Positions 1 through 7,017 of a stretch of DNA of 9,040 nucleotides are shown here, piece after piece (position 1 is the first letter of the stretch; each line of letters opens with the position of its first letter). The stretch lies in the NCBI GenBank assembly GCA_002440145.1, contig DJRS01000036.1:1-9040 (forward strand), written 5' to 3'. The notes beneath the pieces are model-generated. The model ran no database searches, was not told the origin of the DNA, and saw only the letters and a list, made by a program, of their open reading frames with translations. Position numbers and translations under genes: made by a program. The stretch comes from Verrucomicrobia bacterium UBA6354 (GTDB lineage: Bacteria; Verrucomicrobiota; Kiritimatiellia; RFP12; UBA1067).

Positions 1-43
1 GTAGAGAATGTAGAATGGGGGACCGTGGGGCGTCCAATGGTAG

Positions 44-65
44 GGGCGGCAGTCCCCTGCCGCCC
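44..65 (-). terminator. Possible transcript-end hairpin, no U tract
   Basis: A perfect 9-bp GC-rich inverted repeat, GGGCGGCAG (44-52) and CTGCCGCCC (57-65), with a 4-base loop. Read on the minus strand the loop is GGGA, a GNRA-type tetraloop that would be very stable in RNA. It lies about 50 bases after the stop of the last gene. The bases that follow (CTACCATTGG) have no U run, so it is not a classical intrinsic terminator. It could be a Rho-independent terminator of a divergent type, a 3'-end stabilising stem, or chance in GC-rich DNA. Confidence 0.45.
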
Positions 66-66
66 G

Positions 67-82
67 CACGGGGATGGCCGTG
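67..82 (-). other. Small hairpin in the 3' non-coding region
   Basis: CACGG (67-71) pairs with CCGTG (78-82) around a 6-base loop. It sits between the tandem repeat and the stronger hairpin at 44-65. A 5-bp stem is weak support by itself; it may be part of a folded 3' end of the transcript. Confidence 0.35.
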
Positions 83-88
83 TAGAAA

Positions 89-137
89 CCTACTCGTCCT
101 GCTCGTCCTACATGTCCTACGCGTCCCGGTTGTCCCG
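89..137 (-). repeat. Degenerate 9-bp tandem repeat across the stop codon
   Basis: On the minus strand the unit is approximately YRGGACRNG: CGGGACAAC, CGGGACGCG, TAGGACATG, TAGGACGAG, CAGGACGAG, then a partial TAGG. The GTCC core (plus strand) recurs at exact 9-base steps at 96, 105, 114, 123 and 132. The first two copies encode the last six residues of the upstream gene, and the third supplies its TAG stop. The remaining copies are non-coding. Confidence 0.75.
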
Positions 138-884
138 GGGGCGGGGGGCGCTTCCTTCGGACGGCGCCAGGCGCTTGGCTTCGAGTGCGCAGGACTGGCG
201 GATGATTTCATTCAGAAAGGCGCGATCCTGTTTGTTCGCGAAGGCGAGACCCGCGTCCGCCCAATAGACCGCCGAAAAAAAGGGGCTCTTCCAATCGTGG
301 AGACCGTAGCGGGCTTCCACGCGGCGCATGCGCGCGACGTCCATGCGCAGAGCCGCCCAATCGCCCGTGCGGGCGGCTTCGGCGGCGATCTTCGCCCATT
401 CGGCACGATAAAGGGAGGCGGCGCTGTCGATATCCACGCCGATCTTGAATTCAAACAGAAAAGCGAGTTCGCGATAAAGCGCCGCGGATTCCGGATTGAA
501 CACAAGCCCCCTGTCGCGCAAAAGGCGCAGAGCGGCCTCGACCCACCGCCACCGGTCTTCCGGCGTGGGCATCATGATGGAAATGTTGTAGGCGAGATTC
601 CACGCGGCGTAGCTCCAGACTTCCGGCACGTGCGGTTCGAGCGTGGTCAACAGCGCGGCAAGCTGCGCCATCTCGGCGTAACGCCCTTCGCTCTGCAAAA
701 GGTCGGCGCGGAACCAGACGAATTCCGCCGCGACGGACCGCAAACCGCCAAGCGCCGTCAGGATCCCCTCGCGCACAACGGGCTCCGCCGCGGCGCGGCG
801 GTGCACAAGCGCGACTTGCGCGGCGATCCCCATGCCGATCAGGAGGGCCGCCGACAAGGGCAGGAACACGGCACGGCGCGTCAA
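117..884 (-). CDS. Membrane-anchored protein of unknown function, possibly TPR-like helical
   Basis: A 255-residue protein with a TTG start (882-884), supported by AAGGAG 5 bases upstream and a 4-base overlap with the antiporter stop. After a short basic N-terminus (MTRR), residues 6-27 form one hydrophobic segment, either an uncleaved anchor or a signal peptide. The rest is mostly alpha-helical in character. Conserved-looking stretches are GGLRSVAAEFVWFRADLLQ (46-64), LTTLEPHVPEVWSYAAWNLA (79-98), MMPTPEDRWRWVEAALRLL (104-122) and LYRELAFLFEFKIG (136-149). Their Trp/Tyr/Ala spacing recalls tetratricopeptide helical pairs, and I recall similar proteins from Verrucomicrobia-like bacteria, but I cannot confirm a family. 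No catalytic motif was seen. The tail is rich in Pro, Arg and Asp, and its final residues (RDNRDA) are encoded by the start of a 9-bp tandem repeat that runs past the TAG stop. It is the last gene of the cluster. Real gene: fairly sure. Function: unknown. Confidence 0.82.
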   Translation of the reverse strand: MTRRAVFLPLSAALLIGMGIAAQVALVHRRAAAEPVVREGILTALGGLRSVAAEFVWFRADLLQSEGRYAEMAQLAALLTTLEPHVPEVWSYAAWNLAYNISIMMPTPEDRWRWVEAALRLLRDRGLVFNPESAALYRELAFLFEFKIGVDIDSAASLYRAEWAKIAAEAARTGDWAALRMDVARMRRVEARYGLHDWKSPFFSAVYWADAGLAFANKQDRAFLNEIIRQSCALEAKRLAPSEGSAPRPRDNRDA

Positions 885-2908
885 GACGGCTCCTTCACGA
901 GATCCCGCAATGCCTTTTGCTGCGCCGCGTCACCCGTGACGACCAGCACGTCGCCGGGCCCGAACACGAAGGACGGACCGAAATTCGCCACCCGCACGCC
1001 GCCGCGTTCCACCGCGACCACGTTCACGCCCGTCTTTTGGCGCACGTTCAACGAGACCACCGTCTCGCCCACGGCCGGCGAATTCACCGCGATCGTCTGC
1101 CGCCCGACACGTTCGCCCGGCAGCGTCAAGACATTGTCCTCGCCGGGCGCCTCTTGCCCGTTCGCATTCAAGGCGTCCTGCAGGCGCGCATAGGCGCGGC
1201 GGCCGGTCCGGAGGAAGAATTTCCATCCGAGCGCGGCCACGGCCACGATGCCCACGCCCACGCCGCCGCGCAGCCAGGAATTCGCCGGCATGAGGTTGAC
1301 GTTGATCATGACGGCTTCCAGGAAGAACAGCCCGAGGACGATGCCCAGGACGACGAAACGCACCGCCCCCCGCACGGCCAAGGCGAACCTTGTGTCCTTT
1401 CGCCCGTCGAGCACGATCGTCGCGACCGTCCGCGCCAGTCCTTGCGCCAAAAAGAAGATGGGGGCGAAGAAAGCGGCGAGGAAGAGATTCTGGAGCAGAT
1501 ACAGCACAATCTGCTTATGCCCGTTGAACCAGGCGGAAAACGAACTCCAATCCTGCTCGTTGAGGATGCCGAACGCGAGCGCAATCGCAAACTCCAAGGC
1601 GGCGACGAGCGCCAGCTTCATTATCATGCCGCGCACGCGGCGGCGGTTTTCCGCCACCGCGCCCAGCGACTGGCGATAACGCGCGAGAAAGTCGCCGTAG
1701 GCGGTCAACTTCGCCCGGAGACCCGCGGGGCAACGCTTCTCGACCCAGTCGCCCAGGGGGTCGGACGCCCGCAGCATCACAGGATTCAGCAAGGTCGTCA
1801 GAAGGGAGACGCCCACCACGACCTGGTACATCGGCCGGTCGGCGTCGCCCGTCAACGTCAGATAGAGAAGCGCGACCATGTAGGCGAATTCGCCGATTTG
1901 CGCAAGTCCCATGCCCATCTGGACGGACGTCTTGAGCGACTCGCCCGTCGCAAGACCGCCGGCGAAACAGTTGATTCCCTTGCCGGCCATGACCAGCGCG
2001 GAAAGCAGAAGTATGAGCCCGATGTTCTGCCAGCAGACGAAGGGATTGACCAAAAGCCCGATCGAGACGAAGAACACCGCGGCGAACATGGACTTGAGCG
2101 GTTCCACCATCTGGTGCAAGCGGCGGCGCACATCCGAACTCGAACCGAGCACGCCGACGAGAAACGCACCGAGCGCAAGCGAATAATCGAGCTTGAACGC
2201 GACGTAAGTCACGAGAAAGCAACAGCCAAGGACGGTCAGCAGGAGCGTTTCGTTGTCCCCGTGGCTCGCGACGGAGGACAGAAGACGGGGCACAAGAACG
2301 AGCCCGAAGACTATCACGGCGAAAGAGAAGATGAGCAAGCCGCCCAAGGACATGCCCGCCGCCCCAAGGGACATGCCGTGCCCCTGCGCGACACCCGTCA
2401 CAAGCGCGATAAGGCCCACGCAGACGATATCCTCGCATACGGACGTGCCGATGACGTACTTCACGAACGGGCGCCGCGACCAGTTCATCTCCGCGATGAT
2501 TTTCGCGAGGAGCGTCGTCGAACTGTCGCAAATCGCCACGCCGAGGAAGATGGACGGCACCGTGTCCCAGCCGCAGACGAGCCGCCCGAAGGTGTAGCCC
2601 AGCCATGTCATGACCGCCGTGTCCAGGAGCGCCGTGGGAAACGTCACGTCCTTTATGCGGCGCATGTCCGACGTCGAGAACTCGAGGCCCATCGTAAACA
2701 TGAGGAAGATGATGCCGAGCTGGGCAATCGTCTGGACGCTCCCTTCGTCCGCCAGGAAGGAGAATCCCCACAAATGGCTGCTCAAAAGCACGCCGGCGAG
2801 AATGTAGCCAATCACTTTCGGCCATTTCAGACGCGTGAAAAGGACGGAGACAAACCCCGCGACGGCCATCAACATGGCCAGATCCTGCAGAAAAGCGTTC
2901 TGTGTCAT
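881..2908 (-). CDS. CPA2-type (KefB/KefC-like) cation:proton antiporter with C-terminal RCK_C domain
   Basis: Integral inner-membrane protein of 675 residues, predicted to exchange K+ or Na+ for H+. The Na+/H+ exchanger domain covers about 8-380, with roughly 12 hydrophobic segments. Family-like stretches include GYILAGVLL (34-42), FLMFTMGLEFS (68-78), ICDSSTTLLAKIIAE (126-140), an acidic pair Glu159-Asp160 in TSVCEDIVCVGLIAL where KefC has QD, and GLAQIGEFAYMV (334-345). After a basic linker (about 386-428) come four more hydrophobic segments near 431-449, 465-490, 515-535 and 547-566. A soluble domain at about 600-673 then has the RCK_C (TrkA_C) pattern: AVNSPAVGETVVSLNVRQKTGVNVVAVERGG, then GDVLVVTGD. 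No Rossmann RCK_N domain (GxGxxG) is present, unlike KefB/KefC. The ion is not readable from sequence. The stop overlaps the next start by 4 bases (TTGA). It lies 31 bases after ilvA. Confidence 0.88.
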   Translation of the reverse strand: MTQNAFLQDLAMLMAVAGFVSVLFTRLKWPKVIGYILAGVLLSSHLWGFSFLADEGSVQTIAQLGIIFLMFTMGLEFSTSDMRRIKDVTFPTALLDTAVMTWLGYTFGRLVCGWDTVPSIFLGVAICDSSTTLLAKIIAEMNWSRRPFVKYVIGTSVCEDIVCVGLIALVTGVAQGHGMSLGAAGMSLGGLLIFSFAVIVFGLVLVPRLLSSVASHGDNETLLLTVLGCCFLVTYVAFKLDYSLALGAFLVGVLGSSSDVRRRLHQMVEPLKSMFAAVFFVSIGLLVNPFVCWQNIGLILLLSALVMAGKGINCFAGGLATGESLKTSVQMGMGLAQIGEFAYMVALLYLTLTGDADRPMYQVVVGVSLLTTLLNPVMLRASDPLGDWVEKRCPAGLRAKLTAYGDFLARYRQSLGAVAENRRRVRGMIMKLALVAALEFAIALAFGILNEQDWSSFSAWFNGHKQIVLYLLQNLFLAAFFAPIFFLAQGLARTVATIVLDGRKDTRFALAVRGAVRFVVLGIVLGLFFLEAVMINVNLMPANSWLRGGVGVGIVAVAALGWKFFLRTGRRAYARLQDALNANGQEAPGEDNVLTLPGERVGRQTIAVNSPAVGETVVSLNVRQKTGVNVVAVERGGVRVANFGPSFVFGPGDVLVVTGDAAQQKALRDLVKEPS
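890..895 (-). promoter_or_regulatory. Strong Shine-Dalgarno deciding a TTG start
   Basis: AAGGAG on the minus strand lies 5 bases before the TTG at 882-884, inside the last codons of the antiporter gene. This ideal spacing, plus the TTGA overlap with the antiporter stop, is the reason for accepting a TTG start for the downstream gene. Confidence 0.75.
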
Positions 2909-2912
2909 GGAC

Positions 2913-2928
2913 GGAAGGCCCCTTCCCC
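2913..2928 (-). promoter_or_regulatory. Shine-Dalgarno region of the antiporter gene, inside a small palindrome
   Basis: Bases 2919-2928 read GGGGAAGGGG on the minus strand, 10 bases before the ATG at 2906-2908. This purine-rich run is the best ribosome-binding candidate in the 31-base gap after ilvA, though its spacing is slightly long. It overlaps a near-palindrome at 2913-2926 (GGAAG, loop GGGC, CTTCC) that could fold and partly mask it. The pairing is only 5 bp, so any control is speculative. Confidence 0.4.
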
Positions 2929-2939
2929 GGCCGCGTCTG

Positions 2940-4466
2940 TCAGCCGTTCGTTTCGAATTCGCGATTCCCGAGGAAGTAGCGGACGACCGGACGGTTCGTC
3001 ACGTCTTCGTACGTATAGCCGATCCTGTCCAGCGTCTCCTTGAAGAGCGCGCGCTCTTTCGCGGGAACCTGGAAGCCGACAAGGATCTTCCCGTAGTCCG
3101 CGCCGTGGTTGCGGTAATGGAACATGGATATGTTCCAGCGGCCGGCGACGACCTCCAGGAACCTCATGAGCGCGCCCGGGCGCTCCGGGAATTCAAACGA
3201 CAGGATGCGCTCGTCGCGCAATCCCGAGACATGCCCCCCGACCATATGCCGCACGTGGTCCTTGGCCAGCGTGTCGTCCGTCAAGTCCAGCGTGGACCAG
3301 CCGGCCTTTTCGAACGTCTGGATGAGCGCCTTCGTTTCGTCGGCATTCTTGACCGACACGCCCAAAAAGATATGGGCGTGGTCGGGCGCGCTGAAACGGT
3401 AGTTGAATTCCGTCACGTTGCGTTTGCCCAGTTTGCGCACGAAGTTCATGAAACTGCCGCGCTCTTCGGGGATGCGGCACGCGAGAATGGCTTCCCGCTT
3501 TTCGCCGATTTCCGTTTCTTCGGAAATAAAGCGGATGCGGTCGAAGTTCATGTTCGCGCCGGAGACGATGCACGCGCACACGTCGCCCTTCTGCGCCTTC
3601 TTCTTGGCGCCGGCCAGCGCGAGCGCACCGGCGGGTTCGCAGATGGACCGCGTCGCCTCGAAGATGTCCTTCACCGCGGCGCAAATCTCGGCCGTCGTCA
3701 CGCGGACGATGCCGTCCAGGTTCTCGCGGCAGATGCGGAACGTCTCCTTGCCCGGCGTTTTCACGCAGACGCCGTCCGCGAACAGCCCGGGGTTGTCGAG
3801 CGTGACGATGCGTCCGGCCTTGATCGAACGGTACATGCAGTCCGAATCGACGGGCTCGACGCCATAGACTTTCACGTTGGGGCGCACGCTCTTTATGTAG
3901 ACGGAAACGCCCGCCGCCAGCCCGCCGCCGCCGATCGGGACAAACACGGCCGTCAAGTCGCGCCCGGCCTGGTCCAGGATTTCCTTCGCGACCGTGCCCT
4001 GTCCCGCAATGACGTCCGGATCGTCGAACGGGGCGATGTAGGTGTAGTGGTGCTCGGCGATCTGGCGCTCGAGCTCTTCGTAGGTGTCCGAATAGCTGTC
4101 GCCGTGCAATACGATCGAAGCCCCGTAGGACTTCACGGCGTTGATTTTGATCTCCGGCGTCGTGACCGGCATGACTATGGTCGCCTTGCACCCGAGCTTG
4201 CGGGCGGAAAGCGCCACGCCTTGCGCGTGGTTTCCGGCCGAGGCGCAAATGACGCCCTTGTCGAGCGCCGCGCGCGGAAGCTGGCTCATCTTGTTGTACG
4301 CGCCGCGGATCTTGTACGCGTGGATCGGCTGAAGATCCTCCCGCTTCAGGAGAAACCGCGCGCCGAACCGGCGCGAAAGCTCCGCGGCCTCGTCCAGCGG
4401 CGTCACGCGCGCCACGTCATAGACCGTCGCGTTCAGAATCTTTCTGAGATAGTCTGTCTTCTTCAT
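2940..4466 (-). CDS. ilvA: Threonine deaminase, biosynthetic, with tandem ACT region
   Basis: PLP enzyme converting threonine to 2-oxobutanoate and ammonia, the first step of isoleucine synthesis, in the cytoplasm. It has 508 residues against 514 in E. coli IlvA. The catalytic domain spans about 1-320: Schiff-base Lys52 in HAYKIRGAYNK, ASAGNHAQG (76-84), the PLP-phosphate loop GGGGL (179-183), CEPAGALALAG (276-286) and SGANMNFDRIRF (302-313). The regulatory part (about 326-500) has two ACT-like halves, IPEERGSFMNFV and FEFPERPGALMRF, typical of the feedback-controlled long form (isoleucine inhibits and valine activates in the family) rather than the short catabolic enzyme. The ATG at 4466 is chosen because homology starts there (DYLRKILNATVYDVARVTP); the open frame runs upstream to 4715 inside the kinase gene as a shadow. 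It starts 4 bases after the kinase stop with no well-placed Shine-Dalgarno (GAGGCGG is about 15 bases away), suggesting coupled translation. The antiporter gene follows after 31 bases. Confidence 0.97.
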   Translation of the reverse strand: MKKTDYLRKILNATVYDVARVTPLDEAAELSRRFGARFLLKREDLQPIHAYKIRGAYNKMSQLPRAALDKGVICASAGNHAQGVALSARKLGCKATIVMPVTTPEIKINAVKSYGASIVLHGDSYSDTYEELERQIAEHHYTYIAPFDDPDVIAGQGTVAKEILDQAGRDLTAVFVPIGGGGLAAGVSVYIKSVRPNVKVYGVEPVDSDCMYRSIKAGRIVTLDNPGLFADGVCVKTPGKETFRICRENLDGIVRVTTAEICAAVKDIFEATRSICEPAGALALAGAKKKAQKGDVCACIVSGANMNFDRIRFISEETEIGEKREAILACRIPEERGSFMNFVRKLGKRNVTEFNYRFSAPDHAHIFLGVSVKNADETKALIQTFEKAGWSTLDLTDDTLAKDHVRHMVGGHVSGLRDERILSFEFPERPGALMRFLEVVAGRWNISMFHYRNHGADYGKILVGFQVPAKERALFKETLDRIGYTYEDVTNRPVVRYFLGNREFETNG

Positions 4467-4470
4467 CGCA

Positions 4471-7017
4471 TTAAATCTGTTCCGCCTCGATCTCTTTGGC
4501 GACTTCCGAGAAATCGATGTCGGGGAAGAATTCCTTCGCCAAATTGAAGTAGTAGGTGCTGTTCGCGCCCTTGACCGCTTCTTTCGCGAGCTGCTCGCCC
4601 CATTTCGCGGCGGTGGGTTCGTTGACGCAGATGATGCGCAACGTGAGCGCCGCGCCAAGAAGCGCCTCCGTCTGGGTGCGTTGCGTAAGGCGCGGCCTTC
4701 CGTTCTCCCGCCCATGGCGAATGAACTTGTTGATAAGTTCGCTCATATTGACGGGATACTCGTCGTAGAACTTCTTCCAGGTCAATTTGCGCGTCCGGTC
4801 GCCCTTTGCGATATCCAAATACGAATCCGTCGCTTTGCGGCAGACCCAACCGCGCAATTCCGCGCGTCCAAACGTATAATTCGCCAAATTGCGTTGCATG
4901 ATGGTTTGCACGCTTTCCATCATCGCGACCTTCTTCTGCTCGGTCTTGATCTGCAGGGACCCTTCCGCGGTCGTGAAGGGTTTCACGGGGTCTTTCTCGA
5001 CAAACTCCAGCGCGCGCAAGGCGCCCTTCCAGTCGAGGGAACGGAAATAGCGTTCGGGCAACCCTTCGAAACACGCCTTTGCGCGGCCGACTTCATCCGC
5101 CGCCGCCGCTTTGCGCGCTTCTTCCTCCGCCTTCTGTTTCGCGGCTTCCTCCGCCTCCGCCGCCTTTTTCTTTGCTTCGCGCGCGGCGCGCATCTTGGCC
5201 TCGTACATCTGGCGCTTGACCTTTTCCACTAGTTTCGGTCCGCGACTGTTGACATAGCCTTTCGCCTTCTGGACGGCTTCCACGGACGGGAGTCCTTTGG
5301 TCTGGTCGTAGAGATCCTTCGCCTCGTTGTTGATGGCCTCGAGCTTGCGCAACGCCTCTTCGGAATCGCCTTCGACCGTCTTCGCCTTGTCGCATGCCGC
5401 AATGGCCGCACGCATGCCGTGCTGGATGCGGATGATCGCCGCTTGGGCCGTGTAGGCTCTCGTCCAAAGATCGTTCATGTCTTTGACAAAAGACGGCAGC
5501 TCGCCCTCCGCCGGCGGGGCGGACGGCGCAGGTGCGGGCACGGACGCGGCCTTCGCGCCATTTGTCGCAACGGACGCGGCGGAAGACTGGGCCGACGCGA
5601 CGACGTTCGTGGAGGATTCCGCCTCAAGGAGTTCTTTGCTCTTCGGCGGACGCATCAAAGCGAGGACGTTTGCCGGATACCGATCCTTCGCCGCCGCCGC
5701 CAATTCGTCCGACGTCTTTTGGCATGTTTGAACCACGCCAGCCGCAAAAGAACCGAACTCGTCGCTGAACTTGGCGGCCGCCTCCCGCGTCTTCCCGATT
5801 GAAGCACGCGCAAGCTCCGCGCCCTTGCGTATTTGTTCGACGACCTCCCGCTCCTGCTTTGCCTTGTCGGCGGCTTTGTACCAGACGAGGCCTCCGGCTA
5901 TAAGTCCGACGACGGCCAAAACGCCGACAACGGCTCCGACCGCCTTCCAGACGATGCTCCCGCCGCTTTCCTCTTCCTCGTCGGATTCCGCCGCGCCGTC
6001 CGTGCGCGCGAAAGGCGGCACGTTGCCGTCGCCGCCTTCGGCCGCCGGCGCTTCAACGTCCGCGTCGGCCGCCGCGCCCGGGCGCTTGATCGCCATTGTG
6101 CGGCGTCCCTTGAGGACGATGCGGCGGCTATGCGCCGAAGTAACCGTGCGCGGAGACGCAAGTTGCGCCGTTTTCGCGGCGATCCCCGATGTCATGACCT
6201 GATGAAACGCGTCCAGAAGCGCCTCGAACGTCGGGTAGCGGTCTTCGGGGCTCTCCGCCAGCATGCGCATGACGAGCTCGTCGATTTGCGGCGTCAACTC
6301 GGGACGCAGCTCGCTCGGCTTCCTGGGCGGCGCGCCAAAACGCGCCTTCACCACCGCCGCCGCGTCCGCGCCGTCGAAAGGAGGCACCCCCGTCAACGCG
6401 TGATAGAGCGTGCCGCCGAGCGAATACATGTCGGCACGGTAGTCGATCGGCTGCTTGCGCACTTTCTCCGGGGCGATATAGTAAGGCGTCCCCCAGATTT
6501 CCGTGGAATCATGCTGCATGGCGGCAAGACCGAAATCCACCAACTTCGCATTGCCGTTGGCGTCAAGCAGGATATTTTCCGGCTTGATGTCGCCATGCAC
6601 CAGGCCTTGGTCCGCCGCGCACCGCAAGGCTTGCGCGACCTGCTCGCAAATCTTCAGCGTCCGCGCCACGTCAAGCTTCGCGCCATAGTGCTGCATCAGC
6701 TGGTAGAGCGAACCGCCCGCCACGAGCTCCATGGCGATGTACGGCATCCCGTCCGAAATCCCGTAGGAGTAGATCTGCGCGATATTGGGATGGATGAGCC
6801 GCGCGGCCGCCTGCGCCTCTTTCTTGAACTTCTCCACGAATGCGGCGTCTTTGCCGTACTCCCGCAACATGATCTTCACGGCGACAGGGCGATCGAGCAT
6901 CTTGTCGCGCCCCATATAGACGCCGCCCATGCCGCCGCATCCCATCTCGCGCTCGATCAGGAAGTTGCCATTCTCGCCAAATTGGCAAGGAACCGCGATC
7001 AATTGTTCTTCGCTCAT
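4471..7017 (-). CDS. Membrane-anchored eukaryote-like Ser/Thr protein kinase
   Basis: Hanks-type kinase of 848 residues, expected to phosphorylate proteins on Ser/Thr at the inner membrane; substrates are unknown. The kinase domain spans about 19-275: Gly-rich loop GCGGMGGVY (26-34), ATP-anchoring Lys48 in VAVKIM, likely helix-C Glu67, catalytic loop HGDIKPEN (141-148) with Asp143, DFG at 161-163, GTPYYIAPE (176-184), DMYSLGG (196-202) and a late conserved Arg260. All catalytic residues are present, but the usual HRD arginine is glycine, so this is a non-RD kinase. Then come a linker ending in an acidic run (344-350), one membrane segment (about 355-379) and a roughly 470-residue C-terminal part. 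That part has an Ala/Pro/Ser-rich linker (about 468-505), an Ala/Lys/Glu-rich probable coiled coil (605-642) and a 206-residue tail (643-848) that I do not recognise. No PASTA, WD40 or TPR repeats were seen. The start overlaps lepB by ATGA; ilvA begins 4 bases after the stop. Confidence 0.93.
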   Translation of the reverse strand: MSEEQLIAVPCQFGENGNFLIEREMGCGGMGGVYMGRDKMLDRPVAVKIMLREYGKDAAFVEKFKKEAQAAARLIHPNIAQIYSYGISDGMPYIAMELVAGGSLYQLMQHYGAKLDVARTLKICEQVAQALRCAADQGLVHGDIKPENILLDANGNAKLVDFGLAAMQHDSTEIWGTPYYIAPEKVRKQPIDYRADMYSLGGTLYHALTGVPPFDGADAAAVVKARFGAPPRKPSELRPELTPQIDELVMRMLAESPEDRYPTFEALLDAFHQVMTSGIAAKTAQLASPRTVTSAHSRRIVLKGRRTMAIKRPGAAADADVEAPAAEGGDGNVPPFARTDGAAESDEEEESGGSIVWKAVGAVVGVLAVVGLIAGGLVWYKAADKAKQEREVVEQIRKGAELARASIGKTREAAAKFSDEFGSFAAGVVQTCQKTSDELAAAAKDRYPANVLALMRPPKSKELLEAESSTNVVASAQSSAASVATNGAKAASVPAPAPSAPPAEGELPSFVKDMNDLWTRAYTAQAAIIRIQHGMRAAIAACDKAKTVEGDSEEALRKLEAINNEAKDLYDQTKGLPSVEAVQKAKGYVNSRGPKLVEKVKRQMYEAKMRAAREAKKKAAEAEEAAKQKAEEEARKAAAADEVGRAKACFEGLPERYFRSLDWKGALRALEFVEKDPVKPFTTAEGSLQIKTEQKKVAMMESVQTIMQRNLANYTFGRAELRGWVCRKATDSYLDIAKGDRTRKLTWKKFYDEYPVNMSELINKFIRHGRENGRPRLTQRTQTEALLGAALTLRIICVNEPTAAKWGEQLAKEAVKGANSTYYFNLAKEFFPDIDFSEVAKEIEAEQI

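Larger units (their letters stand above)
1..116. other. Non-coding region after the last gene
   Basis: No convincing gene. Besides the repeat and two hairpins listed separately, the first 18 bases repeat a GTAGA-like word (gtagagaat then gtagaatgg) at 9-base spacing. This may be the end of another short-repeat patch continuing outside the window. Whether a neighbouring gene is convergent or in line cannot be told from here. Confidence 0.5.

Noticed and set aside
15..1193. 392-residue open frame on the plus strand opposite the last gene
   Set aside because: It spans two minus-strand genes and the hairpin region and shows low-complexity Arg/Gly/Pro-rich sequence, so it is a shadow.
1515..2825. 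436-residue minus-strand frame inside the antiporter gene
   Set aside because: Out of frame with the transporter, Arg/His-rich and without hydrophobic segments.
917..3043. 708-residue open frame on the plus strand opposite the antiporter gene
   Set aside because: Its translation is rich in His, Arg, Asp and Glu with no domain or membrane pattern, as expected of an antisense frame in GC-rich DNA. The opposite strand has a clear transporter.
2835..4547. 570-residue open frame on the plus strand opposite ilvA
   Set aside because: Arg/Val/Asp-rich antisense shadow; the minus strand encodes a complete, motif-perfect threonine deaminase.
4467..4715. 83-residue N-terminal extension of ilvA
   Set aside because: Arg/Ser-rich shadow of the kinase gene; IlvA homology starts at the ATG at 4466.
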